Shown piece by piece: positions 23,446-32,074 of a DNA stretch of 32,892 bases (the first letter of the stretch is position 1; each line of letters opens with the position of its first letter). The DNA is from Chloroflexota bacterium (lineage in GTDB: Bacteria > Chloroflexota > Anaerolineae > Aggregatilineales > Aggregatilineaceae), in assembly GCA_012729765.1 (NCBI GenBank), contig JAAYCM010000149.1, positions 1-32,892 on the forward strand. The letters are read 5' to 3'. Under the pieces are notes generated by a model. The model was not told the DNA's origin. It was given only the letters and a program-made list of their open reading frames with translations, and did no database searches. The position numbers were made by a program, and so were the translations under genes.

Positions 23446-24147
23446 GTGGAAGCATTAGGGATTAATCTCGGATTTTTCATCGCCCAACTGGTCAACTTTG
23501 GCCTGATCTTCTTTCTGTTGGCCCGCTTCGTCTGGCCGCGCGTCACGAATATGCTGGACGAGCGCCAGGAACGGATCGCGCGCCAGCTCGAAGACGCCCG
23601 CGCCGCCGAAGAAGCCAAGCAGAACGCCGAGCGCGAGCGCGAGCGGATTCTGGGCCAGGCCCGCGCAGACAGCCAGCGTTTGTTGGACGAAGCGCGCCAG
23701 CGGGGTGAAGAGCAGGTGCGGCAGTTGATGCGTGAGGCCACGCGCGAAGCCGACGAGCGCCGCGCGCAGGGACGCATCCAGGCCGAAGAGGAACGCAACC
23801 GGATTCTCAGCGACGCCCGCCAGGAGATCGTATCGCTGGCGATGGCCGCCGCCGAGCGCGTGTTGGGCGAGTCGCTGGATACCAACCGGCAGCGCAGCGT
23901 GATCCAGCGCTTCTTCACCGAAGTGCCCGCCGAGGCGCGCAACCTCGGCGCGACGATTGAGGTGATCAGCGCGGTGCCGCTGACCGACGCCGAGAAGGCC
24001 GAAATCCAGCGCGTGACCGGCGCGCAGCAGGTCGAGTATCACGTCAACCCGGCGATCCTGGGCGGGCTGGTGCTGCGCTCAGGGGAGCAGGTGGTCGATG
24101 GCAGCGTGCGCGGCGACATGACCGCGCTGGCGGCCCGGCTGCGCTAA
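23446..24147 (+). CDS. atpF: ATP synthase subunit b fused to the delta C-terminal domain
   Basis: A 233-residue stator protein. Residues 1-30 hold the b-subunit membrane helix (LGFFIAQLVNFGLIFFLLARFVWP). Residues ~35-145 are the charged coiled-coil stalk. Residues ~168-233 match the delta subunit C-terminal domain: IEVISAVPLTDAEKAEIQ, then NPAILGGLVLRSGEQVVDGSVRGDMTAL. The six-helix N-terminal delta domain, which binds the top of F1, is missing. Mycobacteria have a full-length b-delta fusion of about twice this size, so this is a compact version. Start is GTG at 23446 behind AGGAGG. A terminator follows, and F1 genes (atpA, G, D, C) are not downstream. Confidence 0.9.
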   Translation: MEALGINLGFFIAQLVNFGLIFFLLARFVWPRVTNMLDERQERIARQLEDARAAEEAKQNAERERERILGQARADSQRLLDEARQRGEEQVRQLMREATREADERRAQGRIQAEEERNRILSDARQEIVSLAMAAAERVLGESLDTNRQRSVIQRFFTEVPAEARNLGATIEVISAVPLTDAEKAEIQRVTGAQQVEYHVNPAILGGLVLRSGEQVVDGSVRGDMTALAARLR

Positions 24148-24182
24148 CGACGCGACCTTTCCGCAGGAGAAGAAGTTCGAGA

Positions 24183-24212
24183 ACGCCGGAGAACGCCGAC
24201 TCCGGCGTTTCG
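24183..24212 (+). terminator. Terminator of the F0 operon
   Basis: ACGCCGGAG (24183-24191), loop AACGCCGA, CTCCGGCGT (24200-24208), then TTCGCTTTG. The 9-bp GC-rich stem is perfect; the T-run is interrupted. Confidence 0.75.
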
Positions 24213-24248
24213 CTTTGTCCGAGGCCATTTCGTGCCCTGGCGCGGACG

Positions 24249-24257
24249 TGTTATGAT
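24249..24257 (+). promoter_or_regulatory. Extended -10 promoter of the MurE-like gene
   Basis: TGTTATGAT matches the extended -10 pattern TGnTATAAT at all but one base and lies 50 bases before the start, after the F0 terminator. Confidence 0.45.
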
Positions 24258-24306
24258 CGGGGTGGTGCCCGAAACGGCAGTCGTGCTGTGCGTATAGGTG
24301 GAGAAC

Positions 24307-25872
24307 ATGAACTTCAGTGATTTGCTGGCCGATTTACCCGGCCTGATTGCATACCCGGAACATGATGCGCGCGTCACCGCGCCGATCAGCGAGAACGCCC
24401 AGGCGGTCCAGCCGGGCGGGGTCTTTCTGGCGCGGCGTGGGGCGAACATCGACGGCCACGATTTGATCGCGCAGGCAGTGGAGCGCGGCGCGGTAGCGGT
24501 CGTCGGAGAGCGCCCGCCGGGCGAGATCGCGGCGGCGGTTCCCTATGCACAGGTTGAGAACGGGATGGCGGCGCTGGGGCTGCTGGCTTCGGCCTACTAC
24601 GGCCACCCCTCGCACCGGCTGACTATCATCGGCGTGACCGGCACCGATGGCAAGACCACCACCTGCACGCTGATTCACAGCATCCTGAGCGCGGCGGGCA
24701 TCCCGACCGGGCTGATCTCGACTGTGAACGCCGTGATCGGTGACGAAGCGCTCGAAACCGGGCTGCATGTCACGACACCCCCGGCGCACGAGGTTCATAT
24801 GTATCTGGCGAAGATGGTCGAATCGGGGCTGACCCATGCCGTGCTGGAAGCGACCTCGCACGGGCTGGCGCAGGGCCGCGTGAACGGGGTCGCCTTCGAT
24901 GTGGCCGTGCTGACCAATGTCACGCACGAGCATCTCGACTTTCACGGCACCTGGGAGCGATACCGGCGCGACAAGGCGCGGCTGTTCGAGATGGCGGCTC
25001 GGTCGCCGCGCAAGCCTGGCACACCCAAAGCGGCGGTGATCAACGCCGACGATCCGAGCACGGACTACTTCCGGCAGATGGCCGCCGGGGTTGATCGCGT
25101 GGTGACGTATGCCGCGCAGCCGTTGTTCCCGGTCGATGTGCGCGCCGAGTCGGTCGATTATGAGCCGGACGCCACGCGGCTGATGCTCCAGGGGCCGGAC
25201 GATCTGCGGCTGCGCGTCGAGTCGCCGCTGGTCGGCCCGTTCAATGTCTCGAATATTCTGGCGGCGACCGGGGCGGCGGGGGTGCTGCTGCCCAACGACC
25301 GAGACCGGCTGCGGCAGGGGGTGGTCGAAGGGATTCGCTGCATGCCGCCGATTCCGGGCCGCATGGAGCGTATCGACGAGGGGCAGGACTTTCTGGCGGT
25401 GGTGGACTTCGCGCACACGCCCAACGCGCTGCGCCGCGCGCTGGAAGCCGCCCGCGCCATGATCCCCGCCGACCGGCGCGTGATTGCGATCTTCGGCAGC
25501 GCCGGCCTGCGCGACCGCGAGAAGCGCCGCATGATGGCCGAGATCGGGATGGAGCTGGCCGATCGCTGTGTGCTGACTGCTGAGGACCCGCGCACCGAGT
25601 CATTGGCCGCGATCCTGGGCGAGATGGCGACCGGCGCGCAGAGCCGGGGCGGGGTGGAAGGCGAGTCGTTCTGGCGGGTGATGGATCGCGGGCAGGCCCT
25701 CGCGTTTGGGTGCTCGCTGGCGCGGCGCGGCGACCTGGTGATCGCGTGCGGCAAGGGGCACGAGCAGAGTATGTGTTTTGGCACGACGGAATATGCCTGG
25801 GATGATCGGGAGGCGATGCGCGCTGCCCTGAGCGGGGCACCGCTGCGCACCCTGCCGACCGCCACCCAGTAA
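24307..25872 (+). CDS. murE: UDP-N-acetylmuramyl tripeptide synthetase (MurE-type ligase)
   Basis: A 521-residue cytoplasmic ligase that adds the third amino acid to UDP-MurNAc-L-Ala-D-Glu in peptidoglycan synthesis. The N-terminal UDP-binding domain has VQPGGVFLARRGANIDGHDL. The ATP loop is GVTGTDGKTTTC (about 109-120). The RRDKARLF block carries the Lys that is carbamylated in the family. The C-terminal domain shows VDFAHTPNALRRAL and, at the position of the diaminopimelate motif DNPRTE of E. coli, EDPRTE. The Arg is kept but the first two residues differ, so the amino acid added (diaminopimelate, ornithine or lysine) is undecided. ATG at 24307 follows AGGTGG; a GTG at 24298 is less likely. 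It stands alone rather than in a mur cluster. Confidence 0.88.
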   Translation: MNFSDLLADLPGLIAYPEHDARVTAPISENAQAVQPGGVFLARRGANIDGHDLIAQAVERGAVAVVGERPPGEIAAAVPYAQVENGMAALGLLASAYYGHPSHRLTIIGVTGTDGKTTTCTLIHSILSAAGIPTGLISTVNAVIGDEALETGLHVTTPPAHEVHMYLAKMVESGLTHAVLEATSHGLAQGRVNGVAFDVAVLTNVTHEHLDFHGTWERYRRDKARLFEMAARSPRKPGTPKAAVINADDPSTDYFRQMAAGVDRVVTYAAQPLFPVDVRAESVDYEPDATRLMLQGPDDLRLRVESPLVGPFNVSNILAATGAAGVLLPNDRDRLRQGVVEGIRCMPPIPGRMERIDEGQDFLAVVDFAHTPNALRRALEAARAMIPADRRVIAIFGSAGLRDREKRRMMAEIGMELADRCVLTAEDPRTESLAAILGEMATGAQSRGGVEGESFWRVMDRGQALAFGCSLARRGDLVIACGKGHEQSMCFGTTEYAWDDREAMRAALSGAPLRTLPTATQ

Positions 25873-25879
25873 ACGGAGT

Positions 25880-26058
25880 GGTAGGGGTGAAGTTTTGACT
25901 GAAGTCTGTTTTCCCCCATCCTAAATCCTTCCCCACAAGGTGGGAAGGACTTAAAAAATGCCATCATGCTCCCCTTCCCTCCGCGCCAGCGTGGGGGAAG
26001 GGGCCGGGGGATGGGGGGCAGTTGAACAGCTGTTATCAGTCGATTGTTCGCCACTACC
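25880..26058. repeat. MITE family 2, copy 3, with AACGGAGT target duplication
   Basis: 179-bp element. The left end is GGTAGGGGTGAAGTTTTGAC and the right end read inward is GGTAGTGGCGAACAATCGAC. Perfect 8-bp flanks AACGGAGT lie at 25872-25879 and 26059-26066. The left flank begins with the last base of the murE stop codon. Same core orientation as the copy at 20178. Confidence 0.92.
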
Positions 26059-26082
26059 AACGGAGTGTTAGGGGTTGTTGGA

Positions 26083-26526
26083 ATGGTACCGGATGAGAAG
26101 CGTTCGGAACGGTTACAGCAATTTCTGGCAGCGCGCGGCGGGCTACGCCTGTTCGTGCTGACGGCGGTCTCGCCGATGTTGAGCCTCCAGAGCCGCTATT
26201 TGCTGATCCAGCGGGAGGGCGGCGGCACGCTGCTGACCTGCGATGACTGCGGGCTGCACGCACCTTTCGAGGAAGGCCGCGAGGATGCGGTCGCGCCGGA
26301 GCCGATGGCGGCGTTTCTGGAACAGATGGCGATCGTGGGCGTGGAAACCCTCGACGACTACCGCCCGGCCAATATTCACGATGGCGTGACGGTGATCGTC
26401 GAGTATGCCGATCACGATACCTATCACCGGCTGCGCATCATCGACCCGCCGCCCGGCAGCCTGCATGCCCGCGTGCTGGCCGCGTGGGCCAGCGCGTTTC
26501 CGCAGGTGCGGCGGGCGCTGCGTTAG
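26083..26526 (+). CDS. Unknown soluble protein
   Basis: A 147-residue protein I do not recognise. It contains VSPMLSLQSRYLLIQREGGGTLLTCDDCGLHAPF (about 28-61), where CDDC could bind a metal, and a C-terminal part with VTVIVEYADHDTYHRLRIIDPPPGS. There is no signal peptide or membrane helix. The ATG at 26083 is used; the frame is open back into the MITE (TTG at 26044), which cannot be ancestral coding sequence. The MITE ends 24 bases before the start, so its insertion must have separated the gene from whatever promoter was there. The 187 bases that follow hold the promoter of the next gene. Confidence 0.6.
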   Translation: MVPDEKRSERLQQFLAARGGLRLFVLTAVSPMLSLQSRYLLIQREGGGTLLTCDDCGLHAPFEEGREDAVAPEPMAAFLEQMAIVGVETLDDYRPANIHDGVTVIVEYADHDTYHRLRIIDPPPGSLHARVLAAWASAFPQVRRALR

Positions 26527-26651
26527 GCTGGCGTCAGGCAGGCGTTTGGGCTGCATCCAGCCCCAGGCGGGCAGACGTGGTAACGTAGGACGAAGTGCAG
26601 CGTTCTGCGCGGCAGCCAGAGCAGGAATCTAGCATCCGGCCCGGCAGCGAC

Positions 26652-26680
26652 TTGATAGGTGGGGGCGCTTCCGGTAGAAT
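26652..26680 (+). promoter_or_regulatory. Promoter of the glycosyltransferase operon
   Basis: TTGATA (26652-26657), 17 bases, TAGAAT (26675-26680), 33 bases before the GTG start. Five of six bases match the consensus in each box. Confidence 0.65.
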
Positions 26681-26713
26681 GGCCGTTGTCATTCGCCGCA
26701 GAAAGAGGCAGCC

Positions 26714-27619
26714 GTGCTAGACCTGGGCATTGTCATCGTCAACTGGAACACGCGTGACCTGCTGCGCGAGTGCCTGAAGTCGATCCAGGCTTCACAGTTT
26801 GAGGGCAGTTACCGGGTTGTGGTGGTCGATAATGCCTCGTCCGACGCCAGCGCCGAGATGGTGACGCGCGAGTTCCCGGACGTGGTGCTGATCGCCAACG
26901 ATGCGAACACGGGCTTTACACACGCCAACAACCAGGGCCTGCGCCTGCTGGGGCTGGATATGGGCTGCGGCCCGGATGCGCCGCGCTATGCGCTGGTGCT
27001 CAATCCCGACACGGTGCTGCCGCCGACCGCCTTGCAGGATATGATGGCCTATATGGACGCCGACGAGCAGATCGGAGCGGCGGGGCCGCGCATGGTGCTG
27101 CTCGATGGCAGCCTGGACCTGGCCTGCCGCCGCAGCTTTCCGACGCCGGAGATCAGTTTCTACCGTATGGTCGGGCTGTCGAAGCTGTTCCCGCGCAGCC
27201 GGCGCTTTGGGCGCTATAACCTGACCTATCTCGATCCATCGGTCGAGACGGAAGTCGATGCGGTCATGGGCGCGTTTATGCTGGTCCGGCGCGAGGCGAT
27301 TGCGCGCGTGGGGCTGTTCGACGAAGCGTTTTTTATGTATGGAGAAGACCTGGATTGGGCGTTTCGAATCAAACAAGCCGGGTGGAAAGTGATGTACAAC
27401 CCGCGCGTGAGGGTGACGCACGTCAAACGGGCGGCCAGCCGTCAGTCACGCCGGGCACAGCGCGAGTTTTACCGGGCGATGCTGATCTTCTACCGGAAGC
27501 ATTACCGGGCGACAACGCCGCTGTGGCTGCACAGCCTGATCGTGACGGGGTTGCTGCTGAAGGGCGGGCGGCCTTTGTGGCACGACCTACGCCACCCGAC
27601 GCCTACCCCATCCGCCTAG
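26714..27619 (+). CDS. Family 2 glycosyltransferase (rhamnosyltransferase-like)
   Basis: A 301-residue GT-A enzyme that transfers a sugar from a nucleotide donor to a surface polysaccharide or glycolipid. The N-terminus LGIVIVNWNTRDLLRECLKSI and VVVVDNASSDAS are typical of GT2. NPDTVLPP supplies the metal-binding Asp, and GAFMLVRREAIARVGLFDEAFFMYGEDLDWAFRIKQAGW contains the acceptor-activating ED pair. It resembles the WbbL/rhamnosyltransferase group, but donor and acceptor cannot be read from the sequence. The start is GTG behind AAGAGG. A sugar phosphotransferase follows 20 bases downstream, so both probably build the same exopolysaccharide. Confidence 0.9.
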   Translation: MLDLGIVIVNWNTRDLLRECLKSIQASQFEGSYRVVVVDNASSDASAEMVTREFPDVVLIANDANTGFTHANNQGLRLLGLDMGCGPDAPRYALVLNPDTVLPPTALQDMMAYMDADEQIGAAGPRMVLLDGSLDLACRRSFPTPEISFYRMVGLSKLFPRSRRFGRYNLTYLDPSVETEVDAVMGAFMLVRREAIARVGLFDEAFFMYGEDLDWAFRIKQAGWKVMYNPRVRVTHVKRAASRQSRRAQREFYRAMLIFYRKHYRATTPLWLHSLIVTGLLLKGGRPLWHDLRHPTPTPSA

Positions 27620-27639
27620 GTCCGGAAGCCGAGCGCCGT

Positions 27640-29040
<1,401 letters not shown>

Positions 29041-29058
29041 GGGCAGGCCGCTGCTATT

Positions 29059-29250
29059 ACCCTCATCCCAAATCCTTCCCGCTAATACTACAGCCGCACC
29101 TGACGTTTTGTTGCCCCCCATCCCCCGGCCCCTTCCCCCACGCTGTCGCGGAGGGCAGGGGAGCAGGATTTGAAGTCCTTCCCTCATTTTGGGGGAAGGA
29201 TTTAGGATGGGGGGCGATCTGCGGCTGTAGTACTAAATGAGGAAGGACTT
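29059..29250. repeat. Older core repeat split by a MITE
   Basis: CCCTCATCCCAAATCCTTCCC (29060-29080) before, and ATGAGGAAGGACTTTTGG (29236-29253) after the MITE are two parts of one degenerate core hairpin. Joined at CTAA they restore the usual arrangement of the core's second hairpin. The MITE thus landed in the loop of an older copy. Confidence 0.75.
29086..29232. repeat. MITE family 1, copy 4, with CTAA target duplication
   Basis: 147-bp element with perfect 13-bp ends TACTACAGCCGCA (29086-29098) and TGCGGCTGTAGTA (29220-29232), flanked by CTAA (29082-29085 and 29233-29236). Same orientation as the copy at 186-339. Together with the split repeat it fills the gap between the sugar transferase and the MazG-like gene. 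Confidence 0.93.
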
Positions 29251-29291
29251 TTGGCGTCTGCCTGGGCAGCACGCAAGGCAGCGGACCTGTG

Positions 29292-29297
29292 TATAAT
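29292..29297 (+). promoter_or_regulatory. -10 box of the MazG / NDT-like / SLOG operon
   Basis: A perfect TATAAT lies 36 bases before the MazG-like ATG. No convincing -35 is found 15-19 bases upstream, so the promoter may be weak or activated. Confidence 0.4.
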
Positions 29298-29333
29298 AGG
29301 GCTTGCGCCGACTAACCAATAAAGCATCGGATC

Positions 29334-29663
29334 ATGGACATCACCGAACTGACTCAGGCCATGCACGACTTTGTGCGCGCGAAGGGCTGGTACGAGCCGG
29401 ACACCCCGCGCCCACAGACGCCGCGCAACATCGCCACGTCGATCTGTATCGAGGCGGCGGAAGTGTTGGAGCATTTCCAGTGGAACGGCGCGATCGCGGA
29501 TCGGGATGCGCTGGCAAGCGAGCTGGCCGATGTGGCGCTCTATCTGCTGCAACTGGCGAGCGTCAGCGGGATCGACCTGGAGCAGGCGATCCTGGCCAAG
29601 CTGGATGTGAATTATCGGCGCACATGGGATGATCACGGGGCAGACGAGGGCGGCGGGGCATGA
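29334..29663 (+). CDS. MazG-like nucleotide pyrophosphohydrolase
   Basis: A 109-residue all-alpha NTP pyrophosphatase of the MazG/dCTPase superfamily, which cleaves (d)NTP to (d)NMP and pyrophosphate. The metal-binding pattern is complete: SICIEAAEVLEHFQW (E40, E43) and ELADVALYLLQLA (E63, D66). The FQW after the first motif and IDLEQAILAKLDVNYRR at the C-terminus are typical of small single-domain dCTPase/MazG-like enzymes. Nucleotide preference cannot be read. ATG at 29334 has no strong ribosome site. The stop overlaps the next start in ATGA (29660-29663), so translation is coupled to the NDT-like fusion. Confidence 0.88.
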   Translation: MDITELTQAMHDFVRAKGWYEPDTPRPQTPRNIATSICIEAAEVLEHFQWNGAIADRDALASELADVALYLLQLASVSGIDLEQAILAKLDVNYRRTWDDHGADEGGGA

Positions 29664-30712
29664 CGGATAACGGGCACGGTATGCACCTGGGGTTTGTGGT
29701 CGAGGTGGTGCAGGGCGACGCGCTGACCGTCCCGGCGGATGTGCTGGGCGTCAAGCACGCGCCGCGATCGGGCGGGCTGGGCGCGCAGATGCGCAGGTAT
29801 TTGCAGGACGACGAGGATATGCTGCCGCAGGTGGGGGAGTTTCGCATCTGGCCGGCGGGCGAGGCGGCCAAGGCCGAATATATCCTGATGGTCGGGACCG
29901 GGCCGATCTTCACGCTGCGCTATCCCCAACTGCGCGACCTGGGCCAGCGCTTTCTCGACGCGCTGTGGGAAGCCGGGCTGGATGTGAAGCACTTCGTGAC
30001 GACGATTCACGGGGTGCGGACCGGCGTCGGGCTGGACGAGATCGAGGCGTTCCGCTCGCTGCTGCTGGGCATGGCCGACGCCTACGAGTCTGGGCGCTAC
30101 CCGCCGACGCTGGAGCGCATCACGTTTGTCGAGAAAGACGCGCGCCGGGCTGAGATGCTGCAAGGGCTGCTCGGCCAATTCCTCAGCATCGATCTCCCCG
30201 TGCCGGGGGCGCCTGCCGCCAAAGAAGCCGATGCCCGGCGCGAAACGGGCACGAGCGCGATCATGGCCGGGCCGGAGTCGTTCGAGCTGGAGTTTCGCAA
30301 GCCCGAAGCCGACGACAGCGCGCCGCATATCTTCGTGGCGATGCCGTTCCGTGACGCCTACGACGACCAGTACTATCTCGCCATCCAGCCCGCCGTGCAC
30401 GATCGCGGCCTGCTGTGCGAGCGGATGGACTTTCAGGCCTTCACCGGCGACATCGTGGACCGGATGTTGAATCGCATCCGCAGTGCCGAGCTGGTGATCG
30501 CGCTGCTGGACGGCGGTAATCCGAATGTGTACCTGGAAGTCGGCTATGCCTGGGGCGTGCAGACGTCCACGATCCTGATCGCGCACGAGGGCGAGCAGCT
30601 CCCCTTCGACGTGCGCGGGCATCGCGTGTTGATCTACGATAGAATTTACCGCCTGAAAGAGATGCTGGCGACAGAGTTGAAACGATTGCAAAACCAGACA
30701 GGATCATCATGA
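29660..30712 (+). CDS. Macro-like domain fused to nucleoside 2-deoxyribosyltransferase/TIR-like domain
   Basis: A 350-residue soluble protein with two domains. Residues ~8-178 have macro or M17-N-like features: VVQGDALTVPADVLGVKHA, YILMVGTGPIFTL and LERITFVEKDARRAEML. Macro folds bind ADP-ribose or related nucleotides. A linker (about 180-215) follows. Residues ~222-340 carry HIFVAMPFRDAYDDQY, ERMDFQAFTGDIVDRMLNRIRSAELVIALL and GNPNVYLEVGYAWG. This is the nucleoside deoxyribosyltransferase-like fold related to TIR domains, with E293 at the catalytic position. Such domains cleave N-glycosidic bonds of nucleosides or NAD. The gene overlaps both neighbours by ATGA. The second domain call is good, the first is a structural guess. 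Confidence 0.75.
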   Translation: MTDNGHGMHLGFVVEVVQGDALTVPADVLGVKHAPRSGGLGAQMRRYLQDDEDMLPQVGEFRIWPAGEAAKAEYILMVGTGPIFTLRYPQLRDLGQRFLDALWEAGLDVKHFVTTIHGVRTGVGLDEIEAFRSLLLGMADAYESGRYPPTLERITFVEKDARRAEMLQGLLGQFLSIDLPVPGAPAAKEADARRETGTSAIMAGPESFELEFRKPEADDSAPHIFVAMPFRDAYDDQYYLAIQPAVHDRGLLCERMDFQAFTGDIVDRMLNRIRSAELVIALLDGGNPNVYLEVGYAWGVQTSTILIAHEGEQLPFDVRGHRVLIYDRIYRLKEMLATELKRLQNQTGSS

Positions 30713-31323
30713 CTCACAACGATAATCCTTTGAATCCTGATCGGAAGGTGGTGGCCGTTTACGGCAGCGCGGGCGTGCTGCCCGGCAGCCCGGACTGGGA
30801 GATCGCGCACTGTGTCGGGCGGACGCTGGCCGAGGCCGGCTATGCGCTGCTTTCCGGCGGCTACAGCGGCGTGATGGAAGCCGCCAGCCGGGGCGCGGCT
30901 GAGGCGGGCGGGCACGTGATGGGCAGCGCGGTCGGGCTGTTCAACTCGCGCGGGCTGCGGCCCAATTCGTATATCAGCGAGCTGGTTTCGTTCGACACGC
31001 TGCGCGACCGGCTGTTCTTCCTGGTGCAGCGCCCCGACGCGTTTGTCGCGCTGCGCGGCGGCGTCGGCACGCTGAGCGAGATCTCGCTGGTGTGGAGCCT
31101 GCTCCAGGTCGGAGAGATGTCGGCGCGTCCGTTCATTCTGGTCGGGCCGATGTGGCGGCGGTTCGTCGAGGCGTTTGCCGAGCAGGCCGCGATCAGCCCC
31201 GCCGATCTGCGCTGGCTGACGCTGGTAGACACGCCGGAAGAGGTCGTCCCGGCGCTGGCGACGTGGTGGCAGTCACCGCCCGATATCCCGCTGCGCATCG
31301 GGGACGAGAGTTTTCAGCCATAG
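30709..31323 (+). CDS. SLOG/LOG-family nucleotide-binding protein
   Basis: A 204-residue Rossmann-type protein of the LOG (lysine decarboxylase-like)/TIGR00725 group. Marks are VAVYGSAGV at the N-terminus, LLSGGYSGVMEAASRGAAEAGGHV (about 48-70) and LRGGVGTLSEISLVWSLLQ (about 115-133). Classical LOG enzymes, which hydrolyse nucleoside 5'-monophosphates at the N-glycosidic bond, have PGGxGTxxE; here the Pro is Arg but GG, GT and Glu are kept. Activity is plausible but not assured, since some SLOG proteins only bind nucleotide ligands. ATG at 30709 overlaps the upstream stop in ATGA, making this the third gene of a coupled operon. A core repeat follows. Confidence 0.85.
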   Translation: MTHNDNPLNPDRKVVAVYGSAGVLPGSPDWEIAHCVGRTLAEAGYALLSGGYSGVMEAASRGAAEAGGHVMGSAVGLFNSRGLRPNSYISELVSFDTLRDRLFFLVQRPDAFVALRGGVGTLSEISLVWSLLQVGEMSARPFILVGPMWRRFVEAFAEQAAISPADLRWLTLVDTPEEVVPALATWWQSPPDIPLRIGDESFQP

Positions 31324-31342
31324 GGCGCGTCGGGCAGTTCTA

Positions 31343-31450
31343 CCCCCCATCCTAAATCCTCCCCCCACAAGGTGGGAAGGACTTCAAAACTATCGTGGTG
31401 CTCCCCTTCCCTCCGCGACAGCGTGGGGAAGGGGCGAGGGATGGGGGGGG
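31343..31450. repeat. Core repeat without transposon ends
   Basis: A reverse-oriented core: CCCCCCATCCTAAATCC at the left, CTCCCCTTCCC and GGGGAAGGGGCGAGG further on, GGATGGGGGGG at the right. Neither MITE end type nor an obvious direct repeat flanks it. It starts 19 bases after the SLOG gene. Confidence 0.8.
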
Positions 31451-31540
31451 ACCGTATATTACCTCTGGCGCCCGCCAGACCGGCAGCCGGGCGGCAGGCC
31501 ATGATCGGCCAGACTCGCATCAAGGCAGGGGGCCAAAACG

Positions 31541-31939
31541 ATGTGTGTGTATTGCAAGGCCGCGAGCGCCGTGCTCGACACACTCTGGGAAGATGCGGGG
31601 TTCCGGGATTACTTCCGCCACCAGGGGGCCGATCTGCGCCAGCTTGGGGTGATCATGCACAGCGTGTTTGTGCCCGCCTATTTCGAAGTCCGGCAGGGGT
31701 TGGCCGGCGGACCGCTGGAGCTGCTCGAAGCGCAGGTGACGGAAGACCTGCTGGGTCCGTTCTACGACCGGCCAGGGTTCCGCGAGCTGTGGGACGCCTG
31801 GGACCAGCCCACGCGCGACGCCTTCCTGCGCGAGCAGTCCGAGATGCGGCTGGGGCGGCTGCTAGTGGCGGGCTATGCCTCGGCGCTGACCGACGCTTAC
31901 TGCCGGGCGTTTGAGATGTACATCCACCCCGACGAATGA
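31541..31939 (+). CDS. Unknown protein, mostly helical
   Basis: A 132-residue protein not recognised. It starts MCVYCKAASAV; CVYC could be a redox or metal pair. The rest is rich in amphipathic helices (LELLEAQVTEDLLGPFY, RELWDAWDQPTRDAFLREQSEMRLGRLL). No signal peptide or membrane helix. AGGGGG lies ten bases before the ATG. It is separate from the SLOG gene by 217 bases that contain a core repeat. The following 160 bases contain the promoter and leader of proS. Confidence 0.6.
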   Translation: MCVYCKAASAVLDTLWEDAGFRDYFRHQGADLRQLGVIMHSVFVPAYFEVRQGLAGGPLELLEAQVTEDLLGPFYDRPGFRELWDAWDQPTRDAFLREQSEMRLGRLLVAGYASALTDAYCRAFEMYIHPDE

Positions 31940-32074
31940 GCCGCCGTACCCCGGCGCAATTTGCCCGACCCTCTGTGATCAACACCAAATGCGGTACAAT
32001 CGGGCGGCTTGCGAATCAGGCGGGCGCGTGTCACACATTACGCCCTGCGCAGGCAGTCATGATCCCAGTTTTGA

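Noticed and set aside
26044..26082. Upstream start (TTG at 26044) of the unknown protein at 26083
   Set aside because: This part is the end of a family 2 MITE and its target duplication, so it cannot be an original coding segment.
27355..27639. N-terminal extension of the sugar phosphotransferase into the glycosyltransferase gene
   Set aside because: The added 95 residues are low-complexity, lie fully inside another conserved gene, and exceed the family length.
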